Positions 1-11,109 of a DNA stretch of 64,000 nt are shown piece after piece. The notes under the pieces are model-generated. The model was not told the origin of the DNA and searched no databases. It saw nothing but the letters and a program-made list of their open reading frames with translations. Numbering within the stretch: the stretch's first letter is position 1; each line of letters starts with the position of its first letter. This DNA is from Blasia pusilla (Eukaryota; Marchantiophyta; Marchantiopsida; Blasiales). The position numbers were made by a program, and so were the translations under genes. The stretch lies in contig CM114272.1 of the NCBI GenBank assembly GCA_050084515.1, positions 38,130,001-38,194,000 on the forward strand. Direction: 5' to 3'.

Positions 1-360
1 TCCGAAATGGGCATGTCCCATGGATGGTCCATGGGTTATTTGAGGAGGTTGTAGTGGACCTACTGATTAAATATTTTCCTTATGGATATCGGTTATGGAA
101 CGAAAAATCCTTCAGACACTGTCCCGGATTGGAATGTCGCTCTCAATTATGACCAGATCGCCCTTTTGTTTTCTTTTGCTGACACATATCTCAGTGAGAT
201 GGGTTGTTTCTTGGCGTTGATTGGAGGGATTGAAGAAAGCTCTTCAACCTTCAGTGCGTAAAGAGGTCGCTGAAGTGGAGGACGGCGCAACCATGGGTGG
301 TTAAAAATGAATACCCGCTTAGATCTTTTTCAAATCAAATCTGGGTATGTTCAAAATTAC
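1..360 (+). pseudogene. Beta-class DNA methyltransferase-like gene, copy A, N-terminal (motif IV) exon, decayed
   Basis: This stretch is a diverged copy of the exon at 46920-47380. Both share the order LLI-x-x-x-P-x-G-x-RLW-[ND]-E, then PDWNV-x-L-[NS]-YDQIAL, then FSFAD-[TA]-YL and W-[VI]-[VI]-KNEYPLRS. In beta-class N4-cytosine/N6-adenine methyltransferases this region is motif IV (DPPY or SPPY) followed by the helix around motif V. Copy A reads YFPYG where copy B reads DLPSG, so the two together fit an ancestral D-P-P-Y-G site that each has lost differently. Copy A is shifted in frame near 100-125 and again near 240-255. The gene runs off the left edge of the window. A donor-like GGGTATGTT near 342 precedes palindrome-rich sequence. 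Function is inferred from motif order only. Confidence 0.55.
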
Positions 361-387
361 TTTTTTATGTTGTAGACTGTAGGTTTA

Positions 388-900
388 CATATGCAACCCG
401 TTGGATTCTGACGGGTTGCACGAATCGTGTAGAGACATTTAGTGCAACCCTTCCCCCATGATGAGCAACCCGTTGGAACCTGATGGGTTGCTCATAGACT
501 GGTGACTTTGCTGATGAGAAACCCGTTGGGATTCGACGAGTTGCACGGGAACTTTTTGACGAAGTTGGAGAGCTACTAGAATTTTGACTTTGTTCACGAG
601 CAACCCGTCCGATTCCGATGGGTTGCTTCTTAGCTAGATGTTTGGATAAGGAAAAAAGCAACCAATGTAACTCGTCGGGATCCGACCGGTTGCACGGGAA
701 CTTTTTGACAAAGTTGTAGAGTTACTAGAATTGTTACTTTGTTTATGAGTAACCCATCGGGTTCTGACGGGTTGCTTCTTAGGTAGATGTTTGGATAAGG
801 AAAAAAGAACCCAGTGCAATCCGTTGGAATCCGATGGGTTGCAAAGGTGATTTTTAGGAAGTTATAGAGCAACCTGTCTATTTTTGACATGTTGTAGGCT
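388..900. repeat. Cluster of about eight dispersed palindromes in a probable intron
   Basis: Units of about 28 bp have the form GCAACCCGT-[CT]-GG, 3-6 variable bases, then the reverse complement. They start near 392, 464, 512, 598, 668, 748, 813 and 866. The unit at 464-494 extends its stem to TGAGCAACC/GGTTGCTCA. The cluster lies between the two exon-like blocks of the methyltransferase-like gene, exactly where copy B has its first intron with its own cluster (47433-47740). Confidence 0.85.
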
Positions 901-1458
901 TGTTCCAACTTAAAGCTAACATCATTTTGCTCTTGCCTTGTGGACACATGGAACACTCCTATGTCTACTATTTTGTGAGACCGGAGCACATGTTTCATGT
1001 GGTTCACATAGCGGATCCACTCGACCCATGCTTGGATGGGGTCACATTGGATAGCCTTTACAATTCCCCTCGGGAATCTTTATGATTGAAAGCACATCTT
1101 TAATTGGAGTAAGGGAGAAGTCACCTGCCCTGATGCAGACCCTCATTGAGCTATGCTCAAGGCTGGGTGATTTGGTCTTGGACTTGGTAGGTTTATTAGA
1201 GGCAAGTATCTAAGGTTCATGGTAGAGTGGCAGGAATATTCTTTGTTTTGAGGGAAGAAAGGAACTTTTTGGCCTTTGCAAGGAGGCAAAGGCAGATTAA
1301 AAAAGGCTAGTGGGAGTCTACAACTTGCCTCCAAAGGCAATTGCTCCAGCAATAGATCGATTGGTTGTGACGCCATCTTCCCTTCTTGTAATTCCGAAAA
1401 TTGGAAGGGCAAGGCCGGCAGTCATTCAGGAGGAGCTCTCGGATGATGACGAGTGAGT
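900..1458 (+). pseudogene. Methyltransferase-like gene, copy A, C-terminal (motif X/I) exon, decayed
   Basis: The first part matches copy B: HSYVY-x-FVRPEH, then DP-[LV]-DPC-x-DG, then LDSLYNSP. From about 1102, in another frame, comes EKSPALMQTLIELCSR-x-GDLVLDLVGL, then SGRNILC-[FL]-EGR. This order (a K-P-like motif X followed by a GDLVLDPF-x-GSG-like motif I after motif IV) is the circular order of beta-class methyltransferases. The SAM-binding loop is degraded (DLVGLLEAS instead of DPF-x-GSGTT) and in-frame stops occur around 1213 and 1222. The exon ends at DDE followed by GTGAGT near 1453, a plausible splice donor shared with copy B. Confidence 0.55.
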
Positions 1459-1499
1459 TCAATGGATTTATCGGATTGAATTGATTCAAGCATTTTGGA

Positions 1500-1830
1500 G
1501 TAGGGATTTGGTGGTTGCAAGCGGTGGAGTACATATTGATAGTGGATGGATGTCACCTTGCAGAGCATACAAGATTTTTTTCCGGGGAAGGCGTTAGGGC
1601 TCTTCAAATCACACATGGGACCGATATGGTGTACCTAGGGGGGAGGGGGGGCCAAGGTTATTGACTTCCCCTACATTCTCAATCCCTATCTACAATTGGC
1701 CAAATGAGCCACTAGTATCCCAAAACATTCCTTTTGTACAAGAACTGAGGCGAGTTAGTAGTAAATTTGTAGATGACGAGGCTGAAGTAATCATAGACAA
1801 GAGTTGTTGGATTTAGTGAGTAAATGTAAA
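1500..1830 (+). pseudogene. Methyltransferase-like gene, copy A, downstream exon, decayed
   Basis: This block aligns with 48820-49095. The most conserved frame reads H-I-D-[ST]-G-W-[MV]-S-x-CRAYKI-[FY]-FRGRR, then TWDRYG; most differences there are at third codon positions, which supports this frame as coding. Copy A has TAG where copy B has TGG just after FRGRR. A second shared block reads IPFVQE-x-RRV-x-SKF. I do not recognise a domain here, so this may be a protein-specific C-terminal extension. Role unknown. Confidence 0.4.
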
Positions 1831-1957
1831 TTTCTGAGTTTCCCTTGAATGTAATAGAGGACTTCCAATTTTTTGAGTATATTAACGTTCTTGAAGTGTC
1901 TTCTAAGTAGTGGTGCTTCTATGTCTGGGTTGCGATTCCTCTATGCTGGACGGTCTT

Positions 1958-2190
1958 CATTAAGCAACCTGTCGGATTAAACTCGGTTGCAAACCAAAGA
2001 CCATGCTTGCAACCTGTTGGATTCCGACACATTATAAGATTTACCACCTCCGGGGTGCTTGCATTTTTTTTAAACATCTTTCTCTATGATCTTGTCAAGC
2101 AACCTGTTGGATTCTGACGGGTTGCATATCACGTTGATTGGCTCTTGCATTTTTCTAGTTTAAGGTCCTCTACCAGTCGGATTCTGACAG
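1958..2190. repeat. Palindrome cluster downstream of copy A
   Basis: Four units of the same GCAACC-[TC]-GT-[TC]-GGATTC family occur near 1961, 2009, 2098 and 2171, the best being AGCAACCTGTTGG/TGACGGGTTGCA at 2098-2127. They follow the last recognisable exon block of copy A, matching the palindromes at 49231-49614 in copy B. Confidence 0.8.
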
Positions 2191-2450
2191 GTTTTCTACT
2201 TGAGTGAGTTTTCTTTCCCTGTGCCACCATAATCCTTTTAGGCATTCTGCCACGATTCTTCACCTTTGCCTTATTCCCCCATTTTCTTCAAACCATTATT
2301 CTCTAAGATGTTATTTTTTGAGTATAGACTAAGAGGAATTGCGGGTTAGCCACCAGAACGCAATTCAATGTCAAGGGGTGCGCTCCCCAAGAGACTTGAC
2401 ATAACAAAGGTTTGCGTTGATGAGGGCATCAACCTCTAAAGAGGGGTGAG

Positions 2451-3453
2451 TGTCGCGACCCTCATGACCAAACGAGTGACAAACGAAACATCGGAACATT
2501 AGCGGGCTCACGCTAAGATGGTTTGCGCGTTGGAGTGGTCTCGAAGAAGAGACAAGAGACGAGACGCAAGCAAGGCTTTGCGTTTCAGATGTTATGGTCG
2601 CGACTGAGAAACCTGGACCAAACGAATTGAAAAGAGTTGCGTCTAGGAAGTGGGTTGCCAAAGGAAGAATCCGGATTTGGAACGCCACTAGCGTTTGAGA
2701 ATTTCCGACTATATTTATGGCCATAACTTTTAGCACCAAGATGCGTTTGGATCGAACAAGGATGCGTTGGAAGACTTATGGAAAGACGGTTGAAATTCAC
2801 TAAAGATCTTTTCAAACGCATAAGCAACGGCTGAGAAACAACCCGGAAACGACTGTAAGTAGAGTCGGTTTGAGGGCCACAACGAAGGGCCCGACCCTCC
2901 TTTTCCAAAGGGGGGGGGAGGGGGGGCGTTATTGGAGAACCCCAAAAGTACTAGTAAGGGGGAAGGTCTCCGAGAGTGCTAGGAACTCGAACCCCACTTT
3001 GGGCGCCATGGGCCGGCTCAAGGACATGGAACGGATCGAGAGTTTGGGGTTGGGTTGGAAAACCTGAACCAAGTCTATGGAGGCAATTTTAGACATCCCT
3101 CTTGGATTTCACCCCGCAACTCAATTACTTGGGTCTTTGTTTGGAACTCACACGAGGTCCGTTGAACAGTTGGGATCGCTAGGTGCGCAAGTGTCGTTTT
3201 AGGTTCCTGCACTAATTAGGAAGTCTATTCCAAGTCTTGAAGGACTTGCCATGTTTTGGAAACTAGGAAGTAAGGGAGGTTGAGCTTGATGAGACGCCAA
3301 GTTGAGAACTCGGTGGGTTGGAACGCTGGTTGGTCCAGACCCGATTAACAAGAGTGCGTGTTTAGGTGCAGATCGGCGATGAGATCGTGTCCTACTGAAC
3401 GTACACTTCCGCAACAATAAAGCTTGACGTTCAAGAAGAGTAGGGGCGCGACA
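2451..3453 (+). repeat. 5' LTR of the chromovirus
   Basis: The LTR starts TGTCGCG and ends CGCGACA, a perfect 7-bp inverted terminus with TG/CA ends. It is preceded by the purine tract AAAGAGGGGTGAG and followed two bases later by a primer binding site. The 3' copy (381 bp) matches its first ~270 and last ~105 bases but lacks about 620 bp of the middle (roughly 2728-3350). A related LTR lies on the other strand at 63047-64000. Confidence 0.85.
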
Positions 3454-3455
3454 AG

Positions 3456-3467
3456 TGGTATCAGAGC
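3456..3467 (+). other. Primer binding site (initiator-Met tRNA type)
   Basis: TGGTATCAGAGC directly follows the 5' LTR end. This is the standard plant retroelement sequence complementary to the 3' end of initiator methionine tRNA, and it fixes the LTR boundary. Confidence 0.9.
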
Positions 3468-3586
3468 TAATCCTTGGTGAGCAAGAACTTGGGGTTGTGG
3501 GATCAACATGACGCTTGGGAAAACTCAAGGTAGTGGCTAGACTCAGATGCTCAAGGAGGGACGTAAGAAACGAGGAGGAGATCTGA

Positions 3587-4680
3587 GTGAGTTGGCTTGA
3601 AAACGGCGATCGAGGGGAACAACCCAAGAAGCGCCGAATCAAGCGACGTGAGTCAAGAGAGGAACCAATGCCGGACCGTGATGCTATGGAGGAGACGGAG
3701 ACTCCCGAAGAGGTGAACGCCAGACGTGAGGACGTTCCAGAGGCAAATCCTTCCGCGGGGTCATCGGGCCCAAACTCAGGGGAACCGACCGAGTCAAGCC
3801 AAAGGTTGGACTTGTTGAAGTTTTTGGCAGAGCTCATGTCCCAACAAAGCTAGCGGATTGCAGAGTTAGAGGCCACCCAAACTCCAGGTGCGGGAAAAAA
3901 ACTCTGCAAGACAAACCTGCCCATGCCATTCACTTGGGTGGGGCGCTCGCGGAAAGTGAAGGATTTCCTTACGGAATTGGGCAGATGCCGTGGCGCCAGG
4001 GCAACCGAAAGCGAGGACAAGGTGACGGTAGCCGTTACTTTCCTGAAGGATCATGCGCTACAATGGTGGACAGCTCAACAAGAGGAATATCTCGCCAGCG
4101 AGTCATCTCTGAGTCGGGAGGAGTTTAAGGTGTTGATTGGTGATCGATTTACTCTAGAGAACCAAGGGTTGCGCGACACGGTGGAATGCGTGCGGATACG
4201 GCAGAGTGGTTCCTTAAGCGCGTATGTGAGGGAGTTTAGTGCAAAACTGACTTCTCTTCCAAAGATGGATGAGCACGCGAAGAAGGCTATCTTCATTAGT
4301 AGACTCAAGCCGAGCGCTAAAAAGGCCCTTTACCAAATGCCGACATTGCCAGATACCTGCGCGGATCTTCTGAAGCAAGGGTGAATTGGGGACGATGAAG
4401 TCCAAACCCATAAACCCTTTGAGCCAAAAGGTTTTTCGAAGAAGTCGAAAAATAAGGAGATGTTCAAAAGAGTCTGGAGTGGGGGCCTGCACGATTCAGG
4501 AGAGTCGTCTTCCCCGGCAGCAAAATGAGTGGAACTTCATGCGAAGCCAAGAGGAGGACAACACTCGAAGTCAGGGAACGGCAAGGTCAAATGCTACAAT
4601 TGTGGTGAACCGGGGCACATGGCGAAAGTGTGTTCAAAACCGAAGGTTAGTAATGGGAGTATGATTGCATTTTTGCTAAG
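3587..4680 (+). pseudogene. gag: Chromovirus gag (capsid and CCHC zinc knuckle)
   Basis: One frame runs through the whole stretch with three stops (3851-3853 TAG, 4382-4384 TGA, 4526-4528 TGA). The N-terminal ~90 residues are charged (KKRRIKRRESREE, then acidic). The capsid part has the LKDHALQWW and LSREEFKVLIGDRF motifs typical of plant Ty3 gag, then a C-x2-C-x4-H-x4-C knuckle (CYNCGEPGHMAKVC) near 4591-4632. Gag packages the RNA and forms the virus-like particle. At least some stops fit C-to-T change of CAA/CGA codons, as expected for a methylated, silenced element. Confidence 0.85.
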
Positions 4681-4686
4681 CATCTG

Positions 4687-4865
4687 TTGGCGGGTGATCT
4701 CGAGACGTCCCTTCAGGTCACCAAGAGGACGCACAATTTGGTGTACCTAAGATCCAAGATTGTTGATCGTGATGTGTTGTTGCTCGTGGATACAGGTGCT
4801 TCGCACTCCTTCCTAAGTCCAAGAATTGTGAAGGAACTAGGGTTGTCTACCTCTAAGGCGGATGA
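4687..4865 (+). pseudogene. Chromovirus aspartic protease fragment, fused to integrase end by deletion
   Basis: The frame contains LLLVDTGASHSFLS, the D-T-G-A active site of retroviral-type aspartic proteases, which cleave the Gag-Pol polyprotein. After KELGLS the sequence changes within about 15 codons to the integrase motif FHPQTDGQTEKVNS in a shifted frame, which marks the internal deletion. Confidence 0.8.
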
Positions 4866-5681
4866 ACGGCTTTCCACCCACAGACGGATGGACAGACTGA
4901 AAAGGTAAACTCAATCGTGAATCAGTACTTAAGGAATTATGTCAGTGCTGATCAACGAGATTGGGTCAAGTGGCTGAGCATGGCGGAGTATTGCTACATC
5001 TCGACCAAGCATTCTGCAACTGGAGAATCTTTGTTTCTCCTGGAAAATGGATGAGAGCCAGAAGGGCCTCTTAACCTAGCCCTTTCGAAGGGTACTACAT
5101 TGGCACGAACACAACAAGCGACGGCAGAAGGTTTGTTGGTAGAAATGCGAGAACAGGAAGAGAGAGCAAGGCAAAGTCTTGTAAAGGCTCAAATGAGGTA
5201 TATTAAGCATGCTAACAAGAGTCAACGCCAAGTACGATTCCAAGTTGGAGAGCAAGTGTGGTTGAGTGTGAAGAATCTCACTCTTCCGAAAGAGTTGTCT
5301 ATGAAGCTGTCTGCCAAGTATGTTGGACCGTATGTGATTGTGGCAAACCCGTTTGAGGATGTGTATACATTGGGGCTGCCGGACGAATTCAAGATTCACC
5401 TGACCTTTCATGTGTCATTGTTGAAGAAATATCTTCAAGATAATAGGCGTTTTTAGCGGAGACAGGTGGTGAGACCGCACCCGATGATCATAAATGAAGA
5501 GCCGGAGTTTGAGGTGGAGACCATCTTACGTTCGAGGCATCGGGCCAACAAGTATGAATACTTGGTTAAATGGAAGGGCTACCATGTGAAGGAGGCGACT
5601 TGGATTGCGGAGGCGGATTTGGAACACGCGCAAGAGTTGTTGAAAGACTTCAAGCGAACGCAAGCGAAGCACATACGTTAG
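4866..5681 (+). pseudogene. Chromovirus integrase C-terminus with chromodomain
   Basis: The remnant starts at the conserved HPQTDGQTE near the end of the integrase catalytic core, continues through a W-x3-L-x3-E-Y block and a QRQVRFQVGEQVWLS/KYVGPYVI barrel-like C-terminal domain, then ends in a chromodomain: FEVETIL, then KYEYLVKWKGYHVKEATW, then a short helix. The W and aromatic residues of the methyl-lysine cage are visible. Chromodomains of chromoviruses guide integration to heterochromatin marked by histone methylation. A TGA near 5050 and a TAG at 5454-5456 interrupt the frame. The contrast with the PHD-ended gypsy family elsewhere in the window is notable. Confidence 0.85.
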
Positions 5682-6370
5682 TACGAGGAGAAGCTAGAGA
5701 CATGACTTGTACCCATTGGAATCTTGGGTTGAAGGCCGTTGTAACTAGAATATGCTAGTGTTGCAATAAAGGAGTGTATGGATTTGGAGATTCAATGCCA
5801 AAGTTGATTGCAATTTATATGTGGTAGTGCATGGCTATGAGTCGTTCATCATAGGCTTAGGATGTAAGTCAAGAGGACGGACAAGGAGTATTTGAGGTGA
5901 GAGCTTGTATGTGGATAAGCACCTAGAACATGACCTTGTGTTGGATTACACTCGGGCTCGCCCTAGCGTCGGCATGGCAGATGAATCTGTCTTAGGGCTT
6001 GGGGTGATCTTACTTGTGGCTACATAAGTAAACTTAGTGACGCGCCTAAGTCAAATGTGAGAGCGACCCAATAATAGTACGATTTGTAGACCAGGTAAAC
6101 ATGTGTGATATTTACAAGAATGAGCCAGAAGAGTCTAAGGTTGCACACTTAGTTAGCTTATTTGATAAGTTAGTTCTTTGGAACGAGTCCAGGCTTATCA
6201 AAGAGAAGAGGCTAATAATTCTAAGTGGTGCAAAGCGACAACTATAGACTGAGAGGAATTGTGGGTTAGCCACCAGAACGCAATTCAATGTCAAGGGATA
6301 GGCTACCCATGAGACTTGACATAACAAAGGTTTGCGTTGATGAGGGCATCAACCTCTAAAGAGGGGTGAG

Positions 6371-6751
6371 TGTCGCGACCCTCATGACCAAACGAGTGCC
6401 AAAGCAGAACATCGGAACATTAGCGGGCTCACGCTAAGATGGTTTGCACGTTGGAGTGGTCTTGAAGAAGAGACAAGAGACGAGATGCAAGCGAGGCTTC
6501 GCATTTCAGATGTTATGGTCGCGACTAAGAAACCTTGACCAAACGACTTGAAACGAGTTGAGTCTAGGAAGTGGGTTGCCAAAGGAAGAATCCGGATTTG
6601 GAACGCCACTAGCGTTTGAGAGTTTCCGACTATATTTATGGCCATAACAGAGTGGGTGTTTGGGTGCAGATCGGCGATAAGATTGTGTCCTATTGAACGT
6701 AAGCTTCCGCAACAATAAAGATTGACGTTCAAGGAGGGTAGGAGCGCGACA
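6371..6751 (+). repeat. 3' LTR of the chromovirus (shortened)
   Basis: It starts TGTCGCG right after the purine tract AAAGAGGGGTGAG and ends GCGCGACA. It matches both ends of the 5' LTR closely but lacks its central ~620 bp, so either this LTR suffered a deletion or the two LTRs come from different subfamily members. Confidence 0.8.
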
Positions 6752-9383
6752 ACTTGTTACTCTCTTCTTAAAAATTTTAGCATTTCAAAGAGAAAAACTT
6801 ATAAAGAAACTTATGAAACTTTTGAAGAGAGGAGGCAGATTCTCCCTTTTTTTCCTATGAGAGTCTCTCCTCTCTTCCTCTCTTCCTCTCCTGTCTTACT
6901 CTCTCTTGCTAGAATAGCAGCCCCCCCTCACCTTTTGTTTCCACAAATGTGTTTGGGCATTGTTTTTCATGGAAGTTCACCTAATTCTTGGCACAATGTT
7001 TCAAGGCACCTTAATGTATTTTCAAATCTTGAATATCTCTAGATTTTTTGAGAAAAAAAATTAGAGCAAGAGAGGTGGCAGAGATTCATTAGCTTGTGTG
7101 ATGGCAATCTATGGACTTCCTTGAATGATAAAAGTTGCACCTCCTCTTTCCATATGTTGTGAAAGTTGCAACATTCAAACATTACTGCAATAGGTGTTGC
7201 GTGTGATGATTGGATTGTAGTGTTTTGGTTTTACCGGATTTTTACTTCTAATCCAAATTTGAGCTTCTAAGAGATAAATTAGAGGGAGACTTTGTATCTT
7301 ACCTTTTGAAACGTCATCCTAGAATTACGAGCTATGTGATGAGACAAGCACATCAACTTTTATGTGAAATTGATTACCGCATGCTCCAACTTTTCTTCTT
7401 TATTTATGGAAGTAGTGAACCGGATGGTATCTAGCACTATCATCTCCGGGGTTCTTGATGAATAAAGAGTCCGGAGCCGGGTTTGTTCTTTGAAATATGA
7501 ACACGAAACATCAAGATATAAGCTTGGAGGCAACCTTAGATAGAGGATAAATGTGTAGCACTTGTTACCTTACAGTTGGAAGTGAAGAGAGGCAGAGATC
7601 TCTGCCAAGTGAAGGAAGGAACTATGCATAGCATGGAACTCCAACTGGTAGACGAGCAGAAAGCTTTGTCATCTACGAAATTGATATGAATAGATTATGT
7701 GAGGACTGCAAAAACACGAGATGCTGCAATTTGAAACTCTTTAGCTTTTAGCTGAACTTGTTAAGTAGCTTCAAAGAAGGTTGAGAACAGGAGATTGTCT
7801 AAAGAAGTTCTGGTCCACTATTTGTGAATTGCAGGAGGAGCTATTCCTTGCTCATTGTCAGATGTGAAAAATGGGAAGCATTACTGGACTCGAATAGAAG
7901 AATTTTGTTTGCATTGAGGGTAGTGGTGCAAGCAAAAAAAAGTATTAGTTGCTCATTCTTAGCTCGAGAACTTTGAGGTGTAGATACACGAATTATCTGA
8001 AGATTCCTCACGATCTAATAAAAAATGTTAAGCATTCCTGGACTCAAATCGGAGAAAAAATTGTGCATTGGAGGATCTCGAGGATGAACTACAAGGTGTT
8101 TAGACAGGTCTTTTGGAGCAAAGCAAAGTCGTGGATCAGTGAGAACAAGAATGGAGACTTGTAAAGGAGCAACTTCAATATCAAGATGAGAGGAGGATAA
8201 ATTTGGAGGATAGTTTCTCACGAATTTTGGCCCAAAGAGCTCAATTACAAGTTTATAACGAGCAACTCTAGCATCTGAATTAAGGAAACCAATCTATCAA
8301 TTGAACTCTTCCTCTTTGACTATTGCATTGACATCAAAAGAAATTGAGAACCTGAAGGCTTATGTAGAATAACTGAAAGCAACTGCAACCAAGGATGGTG
8401 AAACGCAATCCCTAGCACAAGCAACAAAGCTCTCTTAGGAATAATATGAAGTTTATGGAAAATTCCCTACCTTGAAATGTGATTTCATTGTTGTGTAAAG
8501 GGTTGATTGGGCACCCTAACCATGATCAATTTGTAAAGTTATTTTTATCTATATTTATGAAATTATAAAAACCACCTTAAGAGTCAAAATTTTGATAGGT
8601 ATATGTTGTCGTTCAATTGGTGATTTAGGGATTTGCAATAGAATCTAAATGTTTGGACAATTCCACTACTAATATAGTGGAATGATTTACTTTGAAAGCG
8701 TTCCAATTGTGGATTTCAAGGCACCAAGCTCAAAATAACATCAGTCGAATATCGGAACAAAGACACACGTACTAGAGGAAGCGTACCCAAGCTTTAAGTT
8801 ATTTAGATCACCCACCTCCTTAGCTTGCCGTAAGTTATTGGAGGCCGCCATTACTTGAAATATGGTACATTTCATCACATAAATTATTTGGGATTAAAAA
8901 GATAATTTCATCCCAATCAATGATGATATCACCCTCCTCCTCAATTACAAATCATTGCATTTCATACTTATTTTTTCTACTTTATGTAGTGGAAGTTGTG
9001 CAAAATTATATATCACTCATAGAAATAATCTAAAAGAATTAAATATCCAATCGGTGTGAATAATATAGTTTATTTTTACTAAATCAACATCTTCAAATTT
9101 ATATAAAATTTGTAGTTTTTTAATATAGGAAGTATAATTGTTTATTGTGCAAAATAAACATTGAAGTAGTATTGATGTATATAAATGGGAAATAATATCT
9201 ATTTGATACATAAATTTGTTATCGTTATCCTCCATACTCATTCAACACCTAGAAAGGTTAACATTCATTTATTTAAATAATATTAAATTATTATTTTTAT
9301 AAATTTAGTGCATATTTAATTGACCCTAAGTTTTGTGATGTGTTTTTCTCATTCAGCATAGCATGTGCCGGCTCAGCAATATG
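6752..9383. other. No supportable gene
   Basis: I see only short open frames. Around 8150-8420 the + strand gives fragments rich in E, K, L and Q (for example SKEIENLKAYVE) broken by many stops, perhaps a decayed coiled-coil gene. From about 8450 the sequence is very AT-rich with no recognisable domain. Confidence 0.5.
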
Positions 9384-9893
9384 TCAATTCTTCCTCTCAG
9401 CCACTCCATTTTGTTGTGGGGTGTAACGGCATGTCACTTGTTGTTGGATGTCATTATGATATAAATTATCATCAAACTCTATTGAAAGGTACTCTCCTCC
9501 TCCATCACCATGCAATTTGAGAATGTGTTCTCCGGTCTCCTTCTCTACCATAATTCTGAATGTTTGTGACGTTGAGAATACTTTCAACTTGGCTTTCATA
9601 AAGTATACCCGTATATATCTAGAAAAGTCATCAATCAATGAAACAAAGTAGTGGCAACCACTAATGTTATGTTGTGATGTTGTCCATACGTCATTGTGAA
9701 TCAACTCCAATATCTCAAATGTTCTTCTACCTTGCTTTGGAAATGGAAATCTAGCTTGTTTTCCAAATTGGCAAGTAGGGCATATCTCTAACATAGTAGG
9801 ACTCAATAATTTAGAAAGTCCTATTACTAGATTAGATGATGAAAGACTTTGTAATCTTTGAAGATTCATATGCCTAATTCTCTTATGCCACAC
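9384..9893 (-). pseudogene. Ty1/copia GAG-pre-integrase and integrase core
   Basis: The 169-residue frame begins at MWHKRIRHMNLQRLQ (the H-x-R-x-GH-like start of the pre-integrase domain), has the CPTCQFGKQ zinc-binding C-x2-C, the FVSLIDDFSRY catalytic aspartate, and the T-P-QQNGVAERKN motif with the catalytic glutamate. Integrase inserts the cDNA into the genome. Downstream reverse transcriptase and RNase H are absent; the frame stops at the border of AT-rich DNA, so the element is 3'-truncated. Confidence 0.9.
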
Positions 9894-10115
9894 ATTTAGA
9901 TTTGGGACTCGTTCGCTAGTTTAACCATATATCTTTTTTTGAATCTCTTGCATAGAAACATGTAATTTGAACATTCTACGAGATCTAGTTCCTTTGGCTA
10001 TCATAGTTTGATCATCCATTATTTCAATGAAACAACCATCTATGTTGAAATTCATTTGATAATCGTGTTCTACTATCTGTCCTTCAAAGATAAAATTTCT
10101 TGCAATGGTAGGAAC

Positions 10116-10352
10116 CTAAAGAATATTTCCAAGAGCGCAAAGACCATTTAATGCTATGGGAATTTTACCAATATATGTCATAAGATGTTGAGTATCATCT
10201 CCTATAAGGACTATTGTAGGATCTTTCACCAACTCCATACTACATAAGCATTTAGCTTGTAAGATCATGTGACTTGATGCACCACAGTCGATGTACCAAT
10301 CTACTATTGAGTTTTTCTTTACCATTTCTCCCATATGATGAGTCATGACCAA
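10116..10352 (-). pseudogene. Ty1/copia aspartic protease
   Basis: The frame holds W-Y-I-D-C-G-A-S-S-H-M, the D-x-G-A-[ST]-S-H signature of copia proteases, followed by I-G-D-D-x-Q-H-L and a glycine-rich loop. It lies between gag and integrase remnants on the same strand. Several shifts and stops separate it from both. Confidence 0.85.
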
Positions 10353-10483
10353 TAGGTGCTCAATTTGTAAATTTTGTTTTTTATATTGCTCTTGGTGTTG
10401 TTATTCTACGTATTTTTTTTGTTATAAGGCTCTTATTCTCATATGTGCCTTCTTCTTGAAGCAAAAATTTGCATAGTCATCCT

Positions 10484-11100
10484 TTATCCCATAGTAATTT
10501 CAAGATCCAAGAACCCTTTGTTGTTGACCTCAACCCCAATGGTTTCCACCATCACCACCTTGTGATTGTGTCTAGAACTAGTTCGCAATTGATTGAGTGA
10601 AGTTATGTTGAGCGTCTCTTTCTCCATATGCTTAATATCCACCACGACCACGGAAGCTTCTACCATGACCTAGGCCTCTGTTTGATCCATTACGTGCAAA
10701 TAGCGCACTCTCTTGCATACTAGACAAGCTATTGTTGCGTACTAGGCGCATCTCCTCACTAACTAATAATGGGACTAACTCTTGAAAGGTTGGATACTTC
10801 TCTCTCACAAAGATAGAGATCTCAAAAGACTTGTAATACTTTGGAAGGACTTGAAGAGTGAACAAATCAGATCACCATCTTCAACTGTCATTCCAATGTT
10901 ATTCAAGTAATCAACAATATGTTTGATATGACACCTTCCTGGCTTCCTCTATAGTGTTTGCATGTGAGTGTTTGCCCACTTCTTTGGTTATGGTATCCAC
11001 AAATGCTTTCTCATCTTGTTCCCATAGTTTAGACCATGTTGAGAGCTTGGTTGCTTGCACAATCTCTTGAACCTTCTTTGTTCAAGATGTGGCCTACTTT
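10484..11100 (-). pseudogene. Ty1/copia gag remnant
   Basis: The best piece (10632-10865) reads LQVLPKYYKSFEISI, matching the L-P-x-S-Y-x-x-F block of copia gag, then a basic GLGHGRSFRGRGGY segment. Upstream to about 11100 a shifted frame gives LSTWSKLWEQDEKAFVDTI-type sequence. No intact zinc knuckle is visible. The 5' end abuts the LINE remnant at about 11100; no copia LTR is visible. Confidence 0.65.
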
Positions 11101-11109
11101 ACGGGTCTT

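Larger units (their letters stand above)
2323..6751 (+). mobile_element. Ty3/gypsy chromovirus, internally deleted derivative
   Basis: The element has two related LTRs (2451-3453 and 6371-6751), a primer binding site, gag with a zinc knuckle, an aspartic protease start, and an integrase C-terminus with a chromodomain. Reverse transcriptase, RNase H and most of integrase are missing: the sequence jumps near 4865 from protease directly to the HPQTDGQTE-type end of the integrase core. The 128 bp before the 5' LTR (2323-2450) match the 128 bp before the 3' LTR, so internal 3'-end sequence also precedes the 5' LTR, as in a tandem LTR-LTR array. All frames carry stops, so it would be non-autonomous. 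Confidence 0.85.

Noticed and set aside
2323-2450. Start of the chromovirus 5' LTR at 2323, where similarity to 6243 begins
   Set aside because: TG/CA ends with a 7-bp inverted terminus and an adjacent purine tract place the LTR start at 2451; the earlier match is internal 3' sequence.
6830-6930. CTCTCTTCC-rich segment as another end of the MULE-like unit
   Set aside because: Similarity to 41040-41080 is only low-complexity pyrimidine composition, without the terminal AGGTGCGGTAAGAGG.
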